Source of the DNA: Allium sativum
Taxonomy: Eukaryota; Streptophyta; Magnoliopsida; Asparagales; Amaryllidaceae
Length of the DNA: 64,000 bases
Direction: 5' to 3'
Assembly: GCA_030737875.1 (NCBI GenBank)
Contig: CM060919.1
Location: 808,587,160-808,651,159 of the forward strand
The notes below the pieces were generated by a model. The model was not told where the DNA came from and did not search any database. It was given only the letters and a program-made list of their open reading frames with translations. The position numbers and the translations under genes are program-made. Each line of letters starts with the position of its first letter. Position 1 is the first letter of the stretch. Below, piece by piece: positions 36,941-49,075 of this stretch.

Positions 36941-37480
36941 TTTCAATTCAATTCATTTCGAAATCGTTTTCAATTCAATTCATTTCGAAATCGTTTTCAA
37001 TTCAATTCATTTCGAAATCGTTTTCAATTCAATTCATTTCGAAATCGTTTTCAATTCAATTCATTTCGAAATCGTTTTCAATTCAATTCATTTCGAAATC
37101 GTTTTCAATTCAATTCATTTCGAAATCGTTTTCAATTCAATTCATTTCGAAATCGTTTTCAATTCAATTCATTTCGAAATCGTTTTCAATTCAATTCATT
37201 TCGAAATCGTTTTCAATTCAATTCATTTCGAAATCGTTTTCAATTCAATTCATTTCGAAATCGTTTTCAATTCAATTCATTTCGAAATCGTTTTCAATTC
37301 AATTCATTTCGAAATCGTTTTCAATTCAATTCATTTCGAAATCGTTTTCAATTCAATTCATTTCGAAATCGTTTTCAATTCAATTCATTTCGAAATCGTT
37401 TTCAATTCAATTCATTTCGAAATCGTTTTCAATTCAATTCATTTCGAAATCGTTTTCAATTCAATTCATTTCGAAATCGT
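36941..37480 (-). repeat. 27-bp minisatellite, 20 units
   Basis: Twenty essentially identical 27-bp units built from TTTCAATTCAATTC and ATTTCGAAATCG. Because 27 is a multiple of three and the unit lacks a stop in one plus-strand frame, it reads as a long open frame of a nine-residue repeat (FQFNSFRNR). This is on the strand opposite to the element and has no support as a protein. Confidence 0.95.
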
Positions 37481-38574
37481 TTTTAAAATCGATATAAATA
37501 TCGTTCACGTCAAAATGGCGTCAATCTAATCAACACGGCTTCATATATTCCTTTATTTTCAAATATTCTATTTCAAATATTTCTTTTTCAAATATTTCTT
37601 TTTCAAAACTGGAATGAGGCCCAATCAATTACCATATAAAATTAATTATATGGATTTCCATACAACACATGTATTTAATAGCATTGAAAATAATCAACCA
37701 TCAACCAAAGTGCACTACACTGTATAAGCATCAAATATAGATATTCAACGCTTATAACAGCCTGTCAATCAATCGATCGACATTTTTAATCAATCAGGAT
37801 GAGTGAACTTCAAATTTCATCCTAACACCCGTGTGGGGTTTCAAACCATCAAACACATATTTTATTCGTGCAGTTAGGCGATGTGTAAAATTTATCGACC
37901 CAATCAACGTCATTCAAATAGGTGTTCATAAACAAACCGTCTGGTTTGTAAATGAATATTTATTTATTCACATTCACGTTAAAAATTATATTTTTAACGA
38001 TAATTCATTTTATTTTAACATATGAATTTCTATTCAGTTCATTCTTTAAATAAAATGTTATTTTTATTTTTCTAACTTATTTTAGAAAATTTCGGCGGCA
38101 TAACGGCACGATACTAGAAACGGGACGAGGCCTAGCCTTATCCCCGGTCTAGTGAAGGCCCACGCCATTCACACATCAATCAAATTCACTTTCGTTATGC
38201 AAACCACAAAATTTGGAGTAAGGGTCTAACCTAGCCTTACTCCTTCGCCTTATAACGGCGCACGTCTAATCCTAACCAATTCATCGATTCGATTTTTCAT
38301 ACCACAAATCACATTCAAACCAATATCGCAATCAATCACCAATCAATCAAACAAACAAGTCCATGGTCTGTGGACGATTGTGTCGGGTGCTACTAAGCAC
38401 CGTCTGCATCCTAGTATATATATATAACTAGAAAAATAAATTGAAAGGTGAGAAATTCTCACTTATAGCTATCCTAGCTCCACGGCACTTCATTTGCAGA
38501 AGTCTTCGCCTTTTCTGTCACCTTCGTTGCCCGCTTTCACTACATATGTAAAAGTCGAATTTTTAGTTCGCTAT

Positions 38575-38803
38575 TCAATATACAAAAATCGAATTTTTAT
38601 TTCAAAGTTCAATATATAAAAATCGAATTTTTATTTCAAAGTTCAATTTATAAAAATCGAATTTTTATTTCAAAGTTCAATTTATAAAAATCGAATTTTT
38701 ATTTCAAAGTTCAATTTATAAAAATCGAATTTTTATTTCAAAGTTCAATTTATAAAAATCGAATTTTTATTTCAAAGTTCAATTTATAAAAATCGAATTT
38801 TTA
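38575..38803 (-). repeat. 34-bp hairpin-forming tandem repeats
   Basis: About six units of a 34-bp repeat, each holding the inverted repeat AAAAATCGAATTTTTA separated by TTTCAAAGTTCAATTTAT. X1 has a diverged version at 28330-28520 with the same hairpin idea but different loops. Confidence 0.85.
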
Positions 38804-39199
38804 TACTTCATATATAAGAAAGTTTATAATTTCAAAACGCTCCTTTTCATATAATAAAAATCCTTACTTTCTGCAAATAAAGATCCTTACTTTCTTTATA
38901 TAAAGATCCTTACTTTCTTTATATAAAGATCCTAGCTTTTATATTTAAAAAATCTCCACTATAAAAATCAGTTTTTTAACTTTATTTTTAAAATCAGAAT
39001 TTCTAGATTAAAAATAAAAATCAGTTTTTAAAACCTAAAAAAAAAACAGTTTTAACTTTATATAATTTTCAGCTTATAAGCTTTTTTTTTTTTAAAAAAA
39101 AAAAACAGTTTTCACTTTCTGTTATAAATTCTTTTTAAAATCTGTTTGTTTTTTTTTTTTTTTAAGTTTAAAAATAAAAACAAAATAAAATGGAAATAC

Positions 39200-39545
39200 T
39201 TACAATCGAATTCAGAGGGGGGGAGTTCCATCGCTGGCGGAGGACGTCGTCGGAGGGAGCTCGCTGTGGGTGGCAGGGCGGCGGTCGGAGGAAGCTCTGG
39301 CGGTCAGGTGGGGGGCGCGTGGCGTTTTGGGCGTGGGGGTTTAGGGCTTGGAGGTTTCAGAAGGGGGTGCGGGTTCTCGAGGCGGGCGAGGAGGAAGGGG
39401 GGGGGAAGGAGAGAGGGTCGGCGAGAGGAGGAGGGGGGAAGCGCCGTCGATCGGCAGTGGCGGTGGGGGAGGCTGAACGGGGCTCGATTTGTTTTTTTTT
39501 TTTTCCTTTTCTTTTTGAAAATGATTTCGACGGGGGGGGGCCTGG
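39200..39545. repeat. GC-rich island in X2 3' LTR
   Basis: G-rich, GGCGG/GGAGG-type sequence bounded by T and A homopolymers. About 0.9-1.3 kb from the 5' edge of the LTR in element orientation. No protein is supported despite open frames on both strands. Confidence 0.7.
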
Positions 39546-40466
39546 TTAAGGGAGAAGGATTTTCTTTTTTTTTTTTTTTTTTTATTAAATTAAGTGCATA
39601 AAGTTGACTTTTACCCATGACCTCGAAACGAGGCCCACCGCCTGTTGTCCATAGCGTTTAACCCCCATTCCGAACACAATGGGATATGTATCGCTGGCTG
39701 ATTCGATCGTTTGAATCAGTTTCCGTTGAATTTACATTTAAATTACTATATTGAATTTTAAACGTACATTTCAAATTACCGGGGTTGCATACTAACTAGA
39801 AAAATTCCCGAAAAATATTTTCTAGCTTCATATTGACGATACGGTCCTAACAAAACTAGTTTCGTCGAATTCTGAGACCGTTAGAAAAATGGCCAATTTC
39901 CAGTCGATTAAATTCAACTGAAACTGGTCAAACGCGTTTTCCTTTGCCACGCTCACATATTGATTCGAAAAATTATGAAATTTGAAACCTAGCAATAACT
40001 TTACATCACGGACCCAACAAAACTGGTTTCGTCGAAATCCGAGGTCATTTGCAAAATGTCCATTTTTAAGGGCTTGAATTCCATAGCGACTATTCAGAAT
40101 TTTCAACTGGACATATCTTTTGATTCCCGATATGAAATCTTGATTTTTCGGATTCGTTGGAAAGATATTCACTATTAGATTCCATTATTTTTGGTTTCAC
40201 TAAAATCCGGATTGTTTTGCACCCGGTACATTCAATTGAAGTTTGAAATCGAATTATCGAACTACCGCGCCATTTTCAATTCTATTTATAATTATATATA
40301 AATATTTATATTCTAACGACGACGTATATAATATATACGTTCGAATTATATTCAAAATAATTTTCACGCCGATATTATTTAAAATAATTCATTTTAAATA
40401 ATCAAAATTCGCTAAAATGGCCAAAATAAAAATTTCAAACTGGCTCGCATTTTACGGGTTGTTACA

Positions 40467-40505
40467 ATCTCCCCCACTTAAAACTTTTCGTCCCCGAAAA
40501 GGAAC
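40467..40505 (-). other. Polypurine tract and upstream motif of X2
   Basis: On the minus strand: TTTTCGGGGACGAAAAG, then TTTTAAGTGGGGGAGAT immediately before the 3' LTR. Element T has TTTCGGGGGCGAAATTTC and a G run at the same place. This shared pre-LTR signature ties X2 to Tekay-type elements. Confidence 0.9.
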
Positions 40506-41485
40506 AAAGTCGAAAGTGGTTTGATTATTCAGCTCTACGATCGATCAGGCTTCCATTCTCCAACTCTTTAGTTTCTGAGAATTTTCAAAATTTCAAAAAT
40601 TTGGCTAACTCCCTAAATTTTTGAAAAATTTCGCCATAACCTCCCCTGCAATGGGAGCATCGGGGAATTTCAAACAGCTTCCCCGGTCCTTCAGATCTCA
40701 AAAAGAAAAAGAAAAAGCCAAGCGACTAGCCAATAGGCTCACAAAATCATCATCACCCAAACAAAACAGGAAATTATGTAATAAACATGTACCTATTTGT
40801 CGGGCAAACAAATTTTATTCTCTGGCTCTAGCCTCCTTGCTATGACCTGTTCAAGGATATACATGTATGCATGCTAATGCGACCAATTTTCAATATAATT
40901 CAATATTCGGTTCAATTAGGCTAAATGGCTAAAAATTAGCAAACAAATAACCAAACAACACAAACATCAATCAATTAGTGAATTTAACGTTTCAAATTCA
41001 TAATTTGATATATATACAAAAATCATGTTTTTGATGCCAATTCACAACAATAGGCCCTATCTAATTTAAGTTTTGGTTCTCACACCAGTCTAATGGAAAT
41101 ATATAGAAAATCACACCTTCGTCACTCGAATATAAGTGCTAGTAACGCTGCAGCATTATCAGAACCATCCCCGGGCAACTAGAGTGTGATGCTATATCTA
41201 TCCAATATATTAAAACTTTGAATACACACGGATCAGACGTATACGCAAAATCTTGATATACTGGACTGTCCAACTCAATATAAATAGATAATCAAATACG
41301 AATAATTGATTTGAATTTTCAAAACAAAATTTGTTTTCATTTTCAAAAATATACTCTTCACACTCGTTCTAGGATACTACTGATCCCATCTCTAACGAGT
41401 CATTCCCATTGGATTTTACTAATCCAATATCTGATGAATTCTTTCGTATGGTTCTAATGTGCCTTGTCCTCTGAGCTTTGTAAAC

Positions 41486-41502
41486 CAAAGCTCTGATACC
41501 AA
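41486..41502 (-). other. Primer binding site of X2
   Basis: TGGTATCAGAGCTTTGG two bases after the 5' LTR end on the minus strand: initiator Met tRNA type, same as T and the left gypsy element. Confidence 0.92.
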
Positions 41503-44500
41503 CTGTGAAGACCCGCGACTTCCCCGTAAAGGAAAGCGTCGGATAGTTCGAGAACAAACCACAGCAGAACGCATATAAAAGAACATTTCATTATATATTA
41601 CAACAATGCATCAGATTACAAGAATATACAGAGTATAAACGAATATTACACAGAAATATCAGAGATTTTAAATTACATTTAAAAACATAGCAGCGGAAAA
41701 TAATACAATACACAACTAGAAGGAGATATACGGATACAAAGCTTTCCGGATATCGTTCCAGCTGTAAACCAGGATCCTGTGAATATAAATCTGCAAAACC
41801 AAAACTACTAGCTGCCCGTGTCAAAATAGGGGCACCCAGAGTTTAGGTTAAAACAATAAACTCCAGGTCAGTCATGTGACTGGTGTGAGAACTAAAACAG
41901 TTATTAATCTTTATTTTAAATCATTAGGTAAATCAAGGGACCACGCCGTATAACACGGAACGGGTTTCCTCCCAAGAATACCAGTGCATAAAACAAACAG
42001 CGCAATGCTAAATAAAGAAAAATGAAGCTGTTATAAGACCCAGGTCCTATCACACAATGCAACGCAAGCCGGGGGATAGGGTTTTCCCTTATAACAGCCA
42101 AAGAATGCTTGATACGTTTAAAACAAATCATTTGATACTATTATAAGTGTATAGTGTATAAAACAACTTCAGATCATAAGTATCAATCATAGGCGGCATG
42201 GGTACCATATATCATGTCGCTATATATAGGTTTACAAATAAAACCGCAAATGTCACGTATTTGGAAATTGGATTTCCATCTATGAACCGAGGCAAAAGAT
42301 AGTCCTCAACCGATTCGAGACTGCCTAGCCCGAGTCTCAGGATCAGAGCTCGAGTGACCCTAGGAGCGACAGGGCCGGTCCACCGATGTGGATTAAAATG
42401 CCTGAACACTACGTTTCCCCGCCCTTTGGGGCGTAAATGAGCCACTAAATGACTCCATCGGTTCGAGAACGACCGATCAATCCGAGGCGCCTCGCAACAG
42501 CAACAACCACATAAGTCAAACTCGTCAGGGCGTGTAAAACCACTGACGCCACTTCTAACTAGGAAGAAACGCAGGCCCTCCCTGAGGTCCTTTCTCCCGT
42601 TTTTGGTCCATACCGGGTGTGAAACTCGCGAAGTAAACGTTACACCAAGCTACGCCACAAAGGCCGTGCTTTGATCATCACCACAAGACTTTGCTTTTCA
42701 ACAGAAGCCTTGATCATTTGCATCTTAGCATGCCACACAGGCAAACCATCCTATGCAACCGATATCAGTCACACAGAATGAAATCCGATGTCAGACACAC
42801 AGTCCATTTACAAGTCCGTTCTGGGTCTGAACGAAACCGGAGGCACCTAGTACCCCGCATATCCATCGATCTCCAAGTACGTCTGGACGATCACCAACTG
42901 TTTCCATCTTCTTGGGTGTACAGCCCAATCAAGATCATCAGTTATCACCCAAACGACGTGAAGACCTCCGGTCTTCGACCATCGTCTTCATCTTCGACTT
43001 ATCGTCGTATCAGTTATCCAGAATGGGATAAACCCGGTCTTCCCGAATAACTCGCGTATATTTAAATAAGTGTTACACAAACACAACATACGCCTCATTC
43101 CAATTCATTAGTCACTAACCGTAAATTAATCAAGAGAATAATTCCCCAAATATTAACCCCGAAGGCCGAAACCAACATCAGATCAATATCCAGAAAACCA
43201 TTCTGCTTGGCCAACCGACAGTTAGTTTCTAAATTTCACGTTCAAATCTAATTAAAGATTTAACTATCGCCTGGAGCAAAACTGGTGATACTCCATTCTC
43301 GATCTTTTCAATCTAATTAAAGATTCATTAAAACTCCACTTAGTTTTAATCTTTAACCGGGTTAAAGAATCCGTGTCATTTAAAAACACGGTTCACGATA
43401 AACCCAAAATCACATTCATTAATCGTCGGGTTAAAGAACGAGTGTTATTTAAAACACTGTCCACGATAAACCCAAAAATCAATATCGATTCAATTCCAAT
43501 TAAATGTTATTTAATTGGTACACTTCATTAAATCTAAATAAAAAGATTTAATCTTTTCTCAACTGGGTTCAAGAACAGTGTTAGTGAAGACACCATTCAC
43601 GACAAACCCAAATCACATTCATTAATTATCGGGTTAAAGAACAAGTGTTATTTAAAACACTGTTCACGATAAACCCAAAAAATCAATATCAATTCAATTC
43701 CAATTAAATATTATTTAATTGGTACACTTCATTAAATCTAAATAAAAAGATTTAATCTTTTCTCAACTGGGTTCAAGAACAGTGTTAGTGAAGACACCAT
43801 TCACGACAAACCCAAATCACATTTGATATTCAATATAAGGCTCTGAATAGAAAATATATCGGCTTATATTCAATATCAAATTCTACGATTAACAAATGTC
43901 GTATTGGAAATAACGATATAAATATATATATATCTTTCAAATTTCCGTAACAACATCCGTATAATCACAAATTCCAACATCGAAATATTCCGAAGACAAT
44001 TTCGATTCAAATCCACTCCAATGCAATCATTGGAAATTTTGGTTATTTTCAAAACCCTTTTTTAAATTCAATTTATTTATTTAAAAATAAATAGAATTAT
44101 AATTCTAGTTCAAAACTAGTTCATTTCGATAAAAATCTATTTTTATCTTTTCAAATAGGGAGTTTTTCATCCCAATTCTTTCTAAATCATTTCTTATGAT
44201 TTTACACAAATTATTACTATTTTTAATAATTTTATCAAGGCCCGTACAGTCGATTTCCATCAACGGCCATCGAACTGCACTTACAGCGACCTTTTTCGAA
44301 TTTGATTTGGACATAATTCCAAATCCAACCGTTAGATTTCAAATTTCTAATATTCGTTAGAAAGCTCTTTTCGATACGAACCCAACGGTTCCGGTTTTAG
44401 GAGAATCCGACGGTCGGATCTCCCGTAATGTCCGTTTGAAATAAATGGTCGAAATTCGCGAACTGCCGCGGCGCGGCGCGTTCTATTCAGGCCATTATAT

Positions 44501-44750
44501 TATATATATAATATATATAATATATACTTCGTCGATTTCTATTTAAAACGAATTATATAAATAGTTTTAAATTCGTTTCAAATTCTATTTCAACTTCTAT
44601 TTCAATTCAAAGCCAAAATTGAATTCTTCTTTATAAATTCGTTTTAAAATTCATTTCTATCCAATTCGAATTTCAATTCAATTTGAATTCATTTCAATTC
44701 GCTTTCAATTCCATTTGAATTCGTTTTCAATTCAATTCATTTCGAAATCG

Positions 44751-45479
44751 TTTCAATTCAATTCATTTCGAAATCGTTTTCAATTCAATTCATTTCGAAA
44801 TCGTTTTCAATTCAATTCATTTCGAAATCGTTTTCAATTCAATTCATTTCGAAATCGTTTTCAATTCAATTCATTTCGAAATCGTTTTCAATTCAATTCA
44901 TTTCGAAATCGTTTTCAATTCAATTCATTTCGAAATCGTTTTCAATTCAATTCATTTCGAAATCGTTTTCAATTCAATTCATTTCGAAATCGTTTTCAAT
45001 TCAATTCATTTCGAAATCGTTTTCAATTCAATTCATTTCGAAATCGTTTTCAATTCAATTCATTTCGAAATCGTTTTCAATTCAATTCATTTCGAAATCG
45101 TTTTCAATTCAATTCATTTCGAAATCGTTTTCAATTCAATTCATTTCGAAATCGTTTTCAATTCAATTCATTTCGAAATCGTTTTCAATTCAATTCATTT
45201 CGAAATCGTTTTCAATTCAATTCATTTCGAAATCGTTTTCAATTCAATTCATTTCGAAATCGTTTTCAATTCAATTCATTTCGAAATCGTTTTCAATTCA
45301 ATTCATTTCGAAATCGTTTTCAATTCAATTCATTTCGAAATCGTTTTCAATTCAATTCATTTCGAAATCGTTTTCAATTCAATTCATTTCGAAATCGTTT
45401 TCAATTCAATTCATTTCGAAATCGTTTTCAATTCAATTCATTTCGAAATCGTTTTCAATTCAATTCATTTCGAAATCGT
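44751..45479 (-). repeat. 27-bp minisatellite, 27 units
   Basis: Same unit as at 36941-37480 but seven units longer (189 bp), which explains almost all of the 188-bp LTR length difference. The two LTRs are copies of one template at insertion, so the change happened during or after transposition. Confidence 0.95.
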
Positions 45480-46567
45480 TTTTAAAATCGATATAAATAT
45501 CGTTCACGTCAAAATGGCGTCAATCTAATCAACACGGCTTCATATATTCCTTTATTTTCAAATATTCTATTTCAAATATTTCTTTTTCAAATATTTCTTT
45601 TTCAAAACTGGAATGAGGCCCAATCAATTACCATATAAAATTAATTATATGGATTTCCATACAACACATGTATTTAATAGCATTGAAAATAATCAACCAT
45701 CAACCAAAGTGCACTACACTGTATAAGCATCAAATATAGATATTCAACGCTTATAACAGCCTGTCAATCAATCGATCGACATTTTTAATCAATCAGGATG
45801 AGTGAACTTCAAATTTCATCCTAACACCCGTGTGGGGTTTCAAACCATCAAACACATATTTTATTCGTGCAGTTAGGCGATGTGTAAAATTTATCGACCC
45901 AATCAACGTCATTCAAATAGGTGTACATAAACAAACCGTCTGGTTTGTAAATGAATATTTATTTATTCACATTCACGTTAAAAATTATATTTTTAACGAT
46001 AATTCATTTTATTTTAACATATGAATTTCTATTCAGTTCATTCTTTAAATAAAATGTTATTTTTATTTTTCTAACTTATTTTAGAAAATTTCGGCGGCAT
46101 AACGGCACGATACTAGAAACGGGACGAGGCCTAGCCTTATCCCCGGTCTAGTGAAGGCCCACGCCATTCACACATCAATCAAATTCACTTTCGTTATGCA
46201 AACCACAAAATTTGGAGTAAGGGTCTAACCTAGCCTTACTCCTTCGCCTTATAACGGCGCACGTCTAATCCTAACCAATTCATCGATTCGATTTTTCATA
46301 CCACAAATCACATTCAAACCAATATCGCAATCAATCACCAATCAATCAAACAAACAAGTCCATGGTCTGTGGACGATTGTGTCGGGTGCTACTAAGCACC
46401 GTCTGCATCCTAGTATATATATATAACTAGAAAAATAAATTGAAAGGTGAGAAATTCTCACTTATAGCTATCCTAGCTCCACGGCACTTCATTTGCAGAA
46501 GTCTTCGCCTTTTCTGTCACCTTCGTTGCCCGCTTTCACTACATATGTAAAAGTCGAATTTTTAGTT

Positions 46568-46802
46568 CGCTATTCAATATACAAAAATCGAATTTTTATT
46601 TCAAAGTTCAATATATAAAAATCGAATTTTTATTTCAAAGTTCAATTTATAAAAATCGAATTTTTATTTCAAAGTTCAATTTATAAAAATCGAATTTTTA
46701 TTTCAAAGTTCAATTTATAAAAATCGAATTTTTATTTCAAAGTTCAATTTATAAAAATCGAATTTTTATTTCAAAGTTCAATTTATAAAAATCGAATTTT
46801 TA
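46568..46802 (-). repeat. 34-bp hairpin-forming tandem repeats (5' LTR copy)
   Basis: Counterpart of 38575-38803, with the same number of units as far as can be read. Confidence 0.85.
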
Positions 46803-47199
46803 TACTTCATATATAAGAAAGTTTATAATTTCAAAACGCTCCTTTTCATATAATAAAAATCCTTACTTTCTGCAAATAAAGATCCTTACTTTCTTTATAT
46901 AAAGATCCTTACTTTCTTTATATAAAGATCCTAGCTTTTATATTTAAAAAATCTCCACTATAAAAATCAGTTTTTTAACTTTATTTTTAAAATCAGAATT
47001 TCTAGATTAAAAATAAAAATCAGTTTTTAAAACCTAAAAAAAAAAACAGTTTTAACTTTATATAATTTTCAGCTTATAAGCTTTTTTTTTTTTTTTAAAA
47101 AAAAAACAGTTTTCACTTTCTGTTATAAATTCTTTTTAAAATCTGTTTGTTTTTTTTTTTTTTTAAGTTTAAAAATAAAAACAAAATAAAATGGAAATA

Positions 47200-47540
47200 C
47201 TTACAATCGAATTCAGAGGGGGGGAGTTCCATCGCTGGCGGAGGACGTCGTCGGAGGGAGCTCGCTGTGGGTGGCAGGGCGGCGGTCGGAGGAAGCTCTG
47301 GCGGTCAGGTGGGGGGCGCGTGGCGTTTTGGGCGTGGGGGTTTAGGGCTTGGAGGTTTCAGAAGGGGGTGCGGGTTCTCGAGGCGGGCGAGGAGGAAGGG
47401 GGGGGAAAGGAGAGAGGGTCGGCGAGAGGAGGAGGGGGGAAGCGCCGTCGATCGGCAGTGGCGGTGGGGGAGGCTGAACGGGGCTCGATTTGTTTTTTTT
47501 TTTCCTTTTCTTTTTGAAAATGATTTCGACGGGGGGGGGG
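47200..47540. repeat. GC-rich island in X2 5' LTR
   Basis: Counterpart of 39200-39545, differing only in homopolymer lengths. Open frames in it are compositional. Confidence 0.7.
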
Positions 47541-48464
47541 GCCTGGTTAAGGGAGAAGGATTTTTTTTTTTTTTTTTTTTTATTAAATTAAGTGCATAAA
47601 GTTGACTTTTACCCATGACCTCGAAACGAGGCCCACCGCCTGTTGTCCATAGCGTTTAACCCCCATTCCGAACACAATGGGATATGTATCGCTGGCTGAT
47701 TCGATCGTTTGAATCAGTTTCCGTTGAATTTACATTTAAATTACTATATTGAATTTTAAACATACATTTCAAATTACCGGGGTCGCATACTAACTAGAAA
47801 AATTCCCGAAAAATATTTTCTAGCTTCATATTGACGATACGGTCCTAACAAAACTAGTTTCGTCGAATTCTGAGACCGTTAGAAAAATGGCCAATTTCCA
47901 GTCGATTAAATTCAACTGAAACTGGTCAAACGCGTTTTCCTTTGCCACGCTCACATATTGATTCGAAAAATTATGAAATTTGAAACCTAGCAATAACTTT
48001 ACATCACGGACCCAACAAAACTGGTTTCGTCGAAATCCGAGGTCATTTGCAAAATGTCCATTTTTAAGGGCCTGAATTCCATAGCGACTATTCAGAATTT
48101 TCAACTGGACATATCTTTTGATTCCCGATATGAAATCTTGATTTTTCGGATTCGTTGGAAAGATATTCACTATTAGATTCCATTATTTTTGGTTTCACTA
48201 AAATCCGGATTGTTTTGCACCCGGTACATTCAATTGAAGTTTGAAATCGAATTATCGAACTACCGCGCCATTTTCAATTCTATTTATAATTATATATAAA
48301 TATTTATATTCTAACGACGACGTATATAATATATACGTTCGAATTATATTCAAAATAATTTTCACGTCGATATTATTTAAAATAATTCATTTTAAATAAT
48401 CAAAATTCGCTAAAATGGCCAAAATAAAAATTTCAAACTGGCTCGCATTTTACGGGTTGTTACA

Positions 48465-49050
48465 GATGGTGAGAGGATCATGTAGGATTTGGAATAGGGA
48501 GAACGGATTTGGTGAGCGGTTTTCATGACATTAATTAAGCGATTGAATTAGGGTAAACGAGGTATGAATTGGGGAAAATCAGATACAAATATACTGAAAT
48601 GGATAAAAGAAATAAGTTTAATTTTGAATCAGGTTTAAGGAAAAAAATTTAGCTAAACGTTAGATTATTAATTGATGGACCAGATTTTTTTAAGTGTGAA
48701 CAATGGATTGCGAACTAACCATCGTTGGATTATATTAGTTAAACGGTGTAGATTCTGTACGTATAGATGACGCGGATTACTAAGTTTGCAGAAAATCACA
48801 AAATCATAGGTGAAGAATTGTTTGGATAAATATTCATCGGTATTCTGCCTGGATTTGCAGCGGAAAATAGCAGCAGAAATTTTCTATCGGTAATTTGACG
48901 CAATTTGCGACGGTTTAGTGAGGGATGACAGTAGACGACGGTTATAAATAACAAAAAAAAAAGTTGAAAAAACAAAAAACTATCCCTTGCAGATCACACG
49001 GAAATCCATCGCAAATTAGCGACAAAAATTTCCGCTTCTAAATTTTTGAT
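48465..49050 (-). repeat. CACTA1 right flank and subterminal repeat region
   Basis: 48465-48830 is unassigned CACTA1 sequence. From about 48840 the short motifs reappear (GCGACGGTTTAG, GACGACGG, CATCGCAAATTAGCGAC), mirroring the left end. Confidence 0.75.
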
Positions 49051-49075
49051 GCTAAATCATTGTTTTCTCATAGTG
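49051..49075 (-). repeat. CACTA1 right terminal inverted repeat
   Basis: Reads CACTATGAGAAAACAATG on the minus strand and is followed by the duplicated GAT. Four mismatches to the left end over 25 bp. Confidence 0.9.

Larger units (their letters stand above)
33694..40466 (-). repeat. 3' LTR of X2
   Basis: 6,773 bp, TGTAACAACCCG (at 40466) to GGGTCTTCACA (at 33694). Internal features: tandem duplication of ~204 bp (about 35600-36010), 27-bp minisatellite of 20 units (36941-37480), 34-bp hairpin repeats (38575-38803), GC-rich island (39200-39545). ORFs within it are products of repeats or composition. Confidence 0.95.
40467..41503 (-). other. Interior of X2 (no coding capacity)
   Basis: 1,037 bp between the LTRs. 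Besides primer site and polypurine tract it holds only AT-rich sequence, including GTTTTGGTTCTCACACCAGTC at about 41071, an antisense match to the LTR. The short ORF at 40621-40845 resembles nothing and is probably chance. Confidence 0.85.
33694..48464 (-). mobile_element. X2: complete non-autonomous element with giant LTRs
   Basis: 14,771 bp, flanked by GATGG on both sides (33689-33693, 48465-48469). On the minus strand: 5' LTR 48464-41504 (6,961 bp), primer site, interior 41503-40467 (1,037 bp), polypurine tract, 3' LTR 40466-33694 (6,773 bp). The LTRs differ by only a handful of substitutions, homopolymer changes and seven 27-bp units, so the insertion is recent. There is no gag, pol or other recognisable gene. 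The LTRs are more than six times the interior, opposite to the usual LARD arrangement (large interior) and far larger than TRIMs. Mobilisation must come from an autonomous relative. Confidence 0.95.
41504..48464 (-). repeat. 5' LTR of X2
   Basis: 6,961 bp, nearly identical to the 3' LTR. Example differences: 42384 C versus 34574 T-region, 42829 G versus 35019 A, 45924 A versus 37925 T, and poly-A/poly-T/poly-G lengths around 47035-47570. The largest difference is the minisatellite (27 versus 20 units). Confidence 0.95.
16377..49075. mobile_element. CACTA1: CACTA (En/Spm-type) transposon carrying host gene exons
   Basis: Ends CACTAGAAGAAAACA...(left) and the inverse of CACTATGAGAAAACA...(right), with 3-bp duplication GAT on both sides (16374-16376, 49076-49078). 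These are the terminal CACTA motif and duplication size of this superfamily. Arrays of GCGACGG/CCGTCGCTAA-type motifs lie inside both ends. Subtracting X1 and X2 leaves about 9.3 kb of its own sequence: a TnpA-like C-terminal remnant near the left end, fragments of DEG7, and unassigned sequence. No TnpD-type transposase is recognisable, so it is non-autonomous. It sits in the leader of element T. Confidence 0.92.

Noticed and set aside
36941..37480. CRISPR-like array
   Set aside because: The units are contiguous with no unique spacers, and the context is a plant LTR. It is a minisatellite.
36905..37486. Long open frame encoding a perfect nine-residue repeat (also 44715-45485)
   Set aside because: It is the plus-strand reading of a 27-bp minisatellite on a minus-strand LTR. 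It stays open only because 27 is divisible by three. No start context, homology or conservation in X1.
39146..39618. Gly/Arg-rich and Pro-rich ORFs in the GC islands (also 28934-29272 and 47147-47616)
   Set aside because: Open frames occur in several phases on both strands, are bounded by homopolymers and change with homopolymer length between the two LTRs. Composition explains them.
40621..40845. Small ORF in the X2 interior as a possible gag remnant
   Set aside because: It is on the strand opposite to the element and has no gag motif or zinc knuckle.
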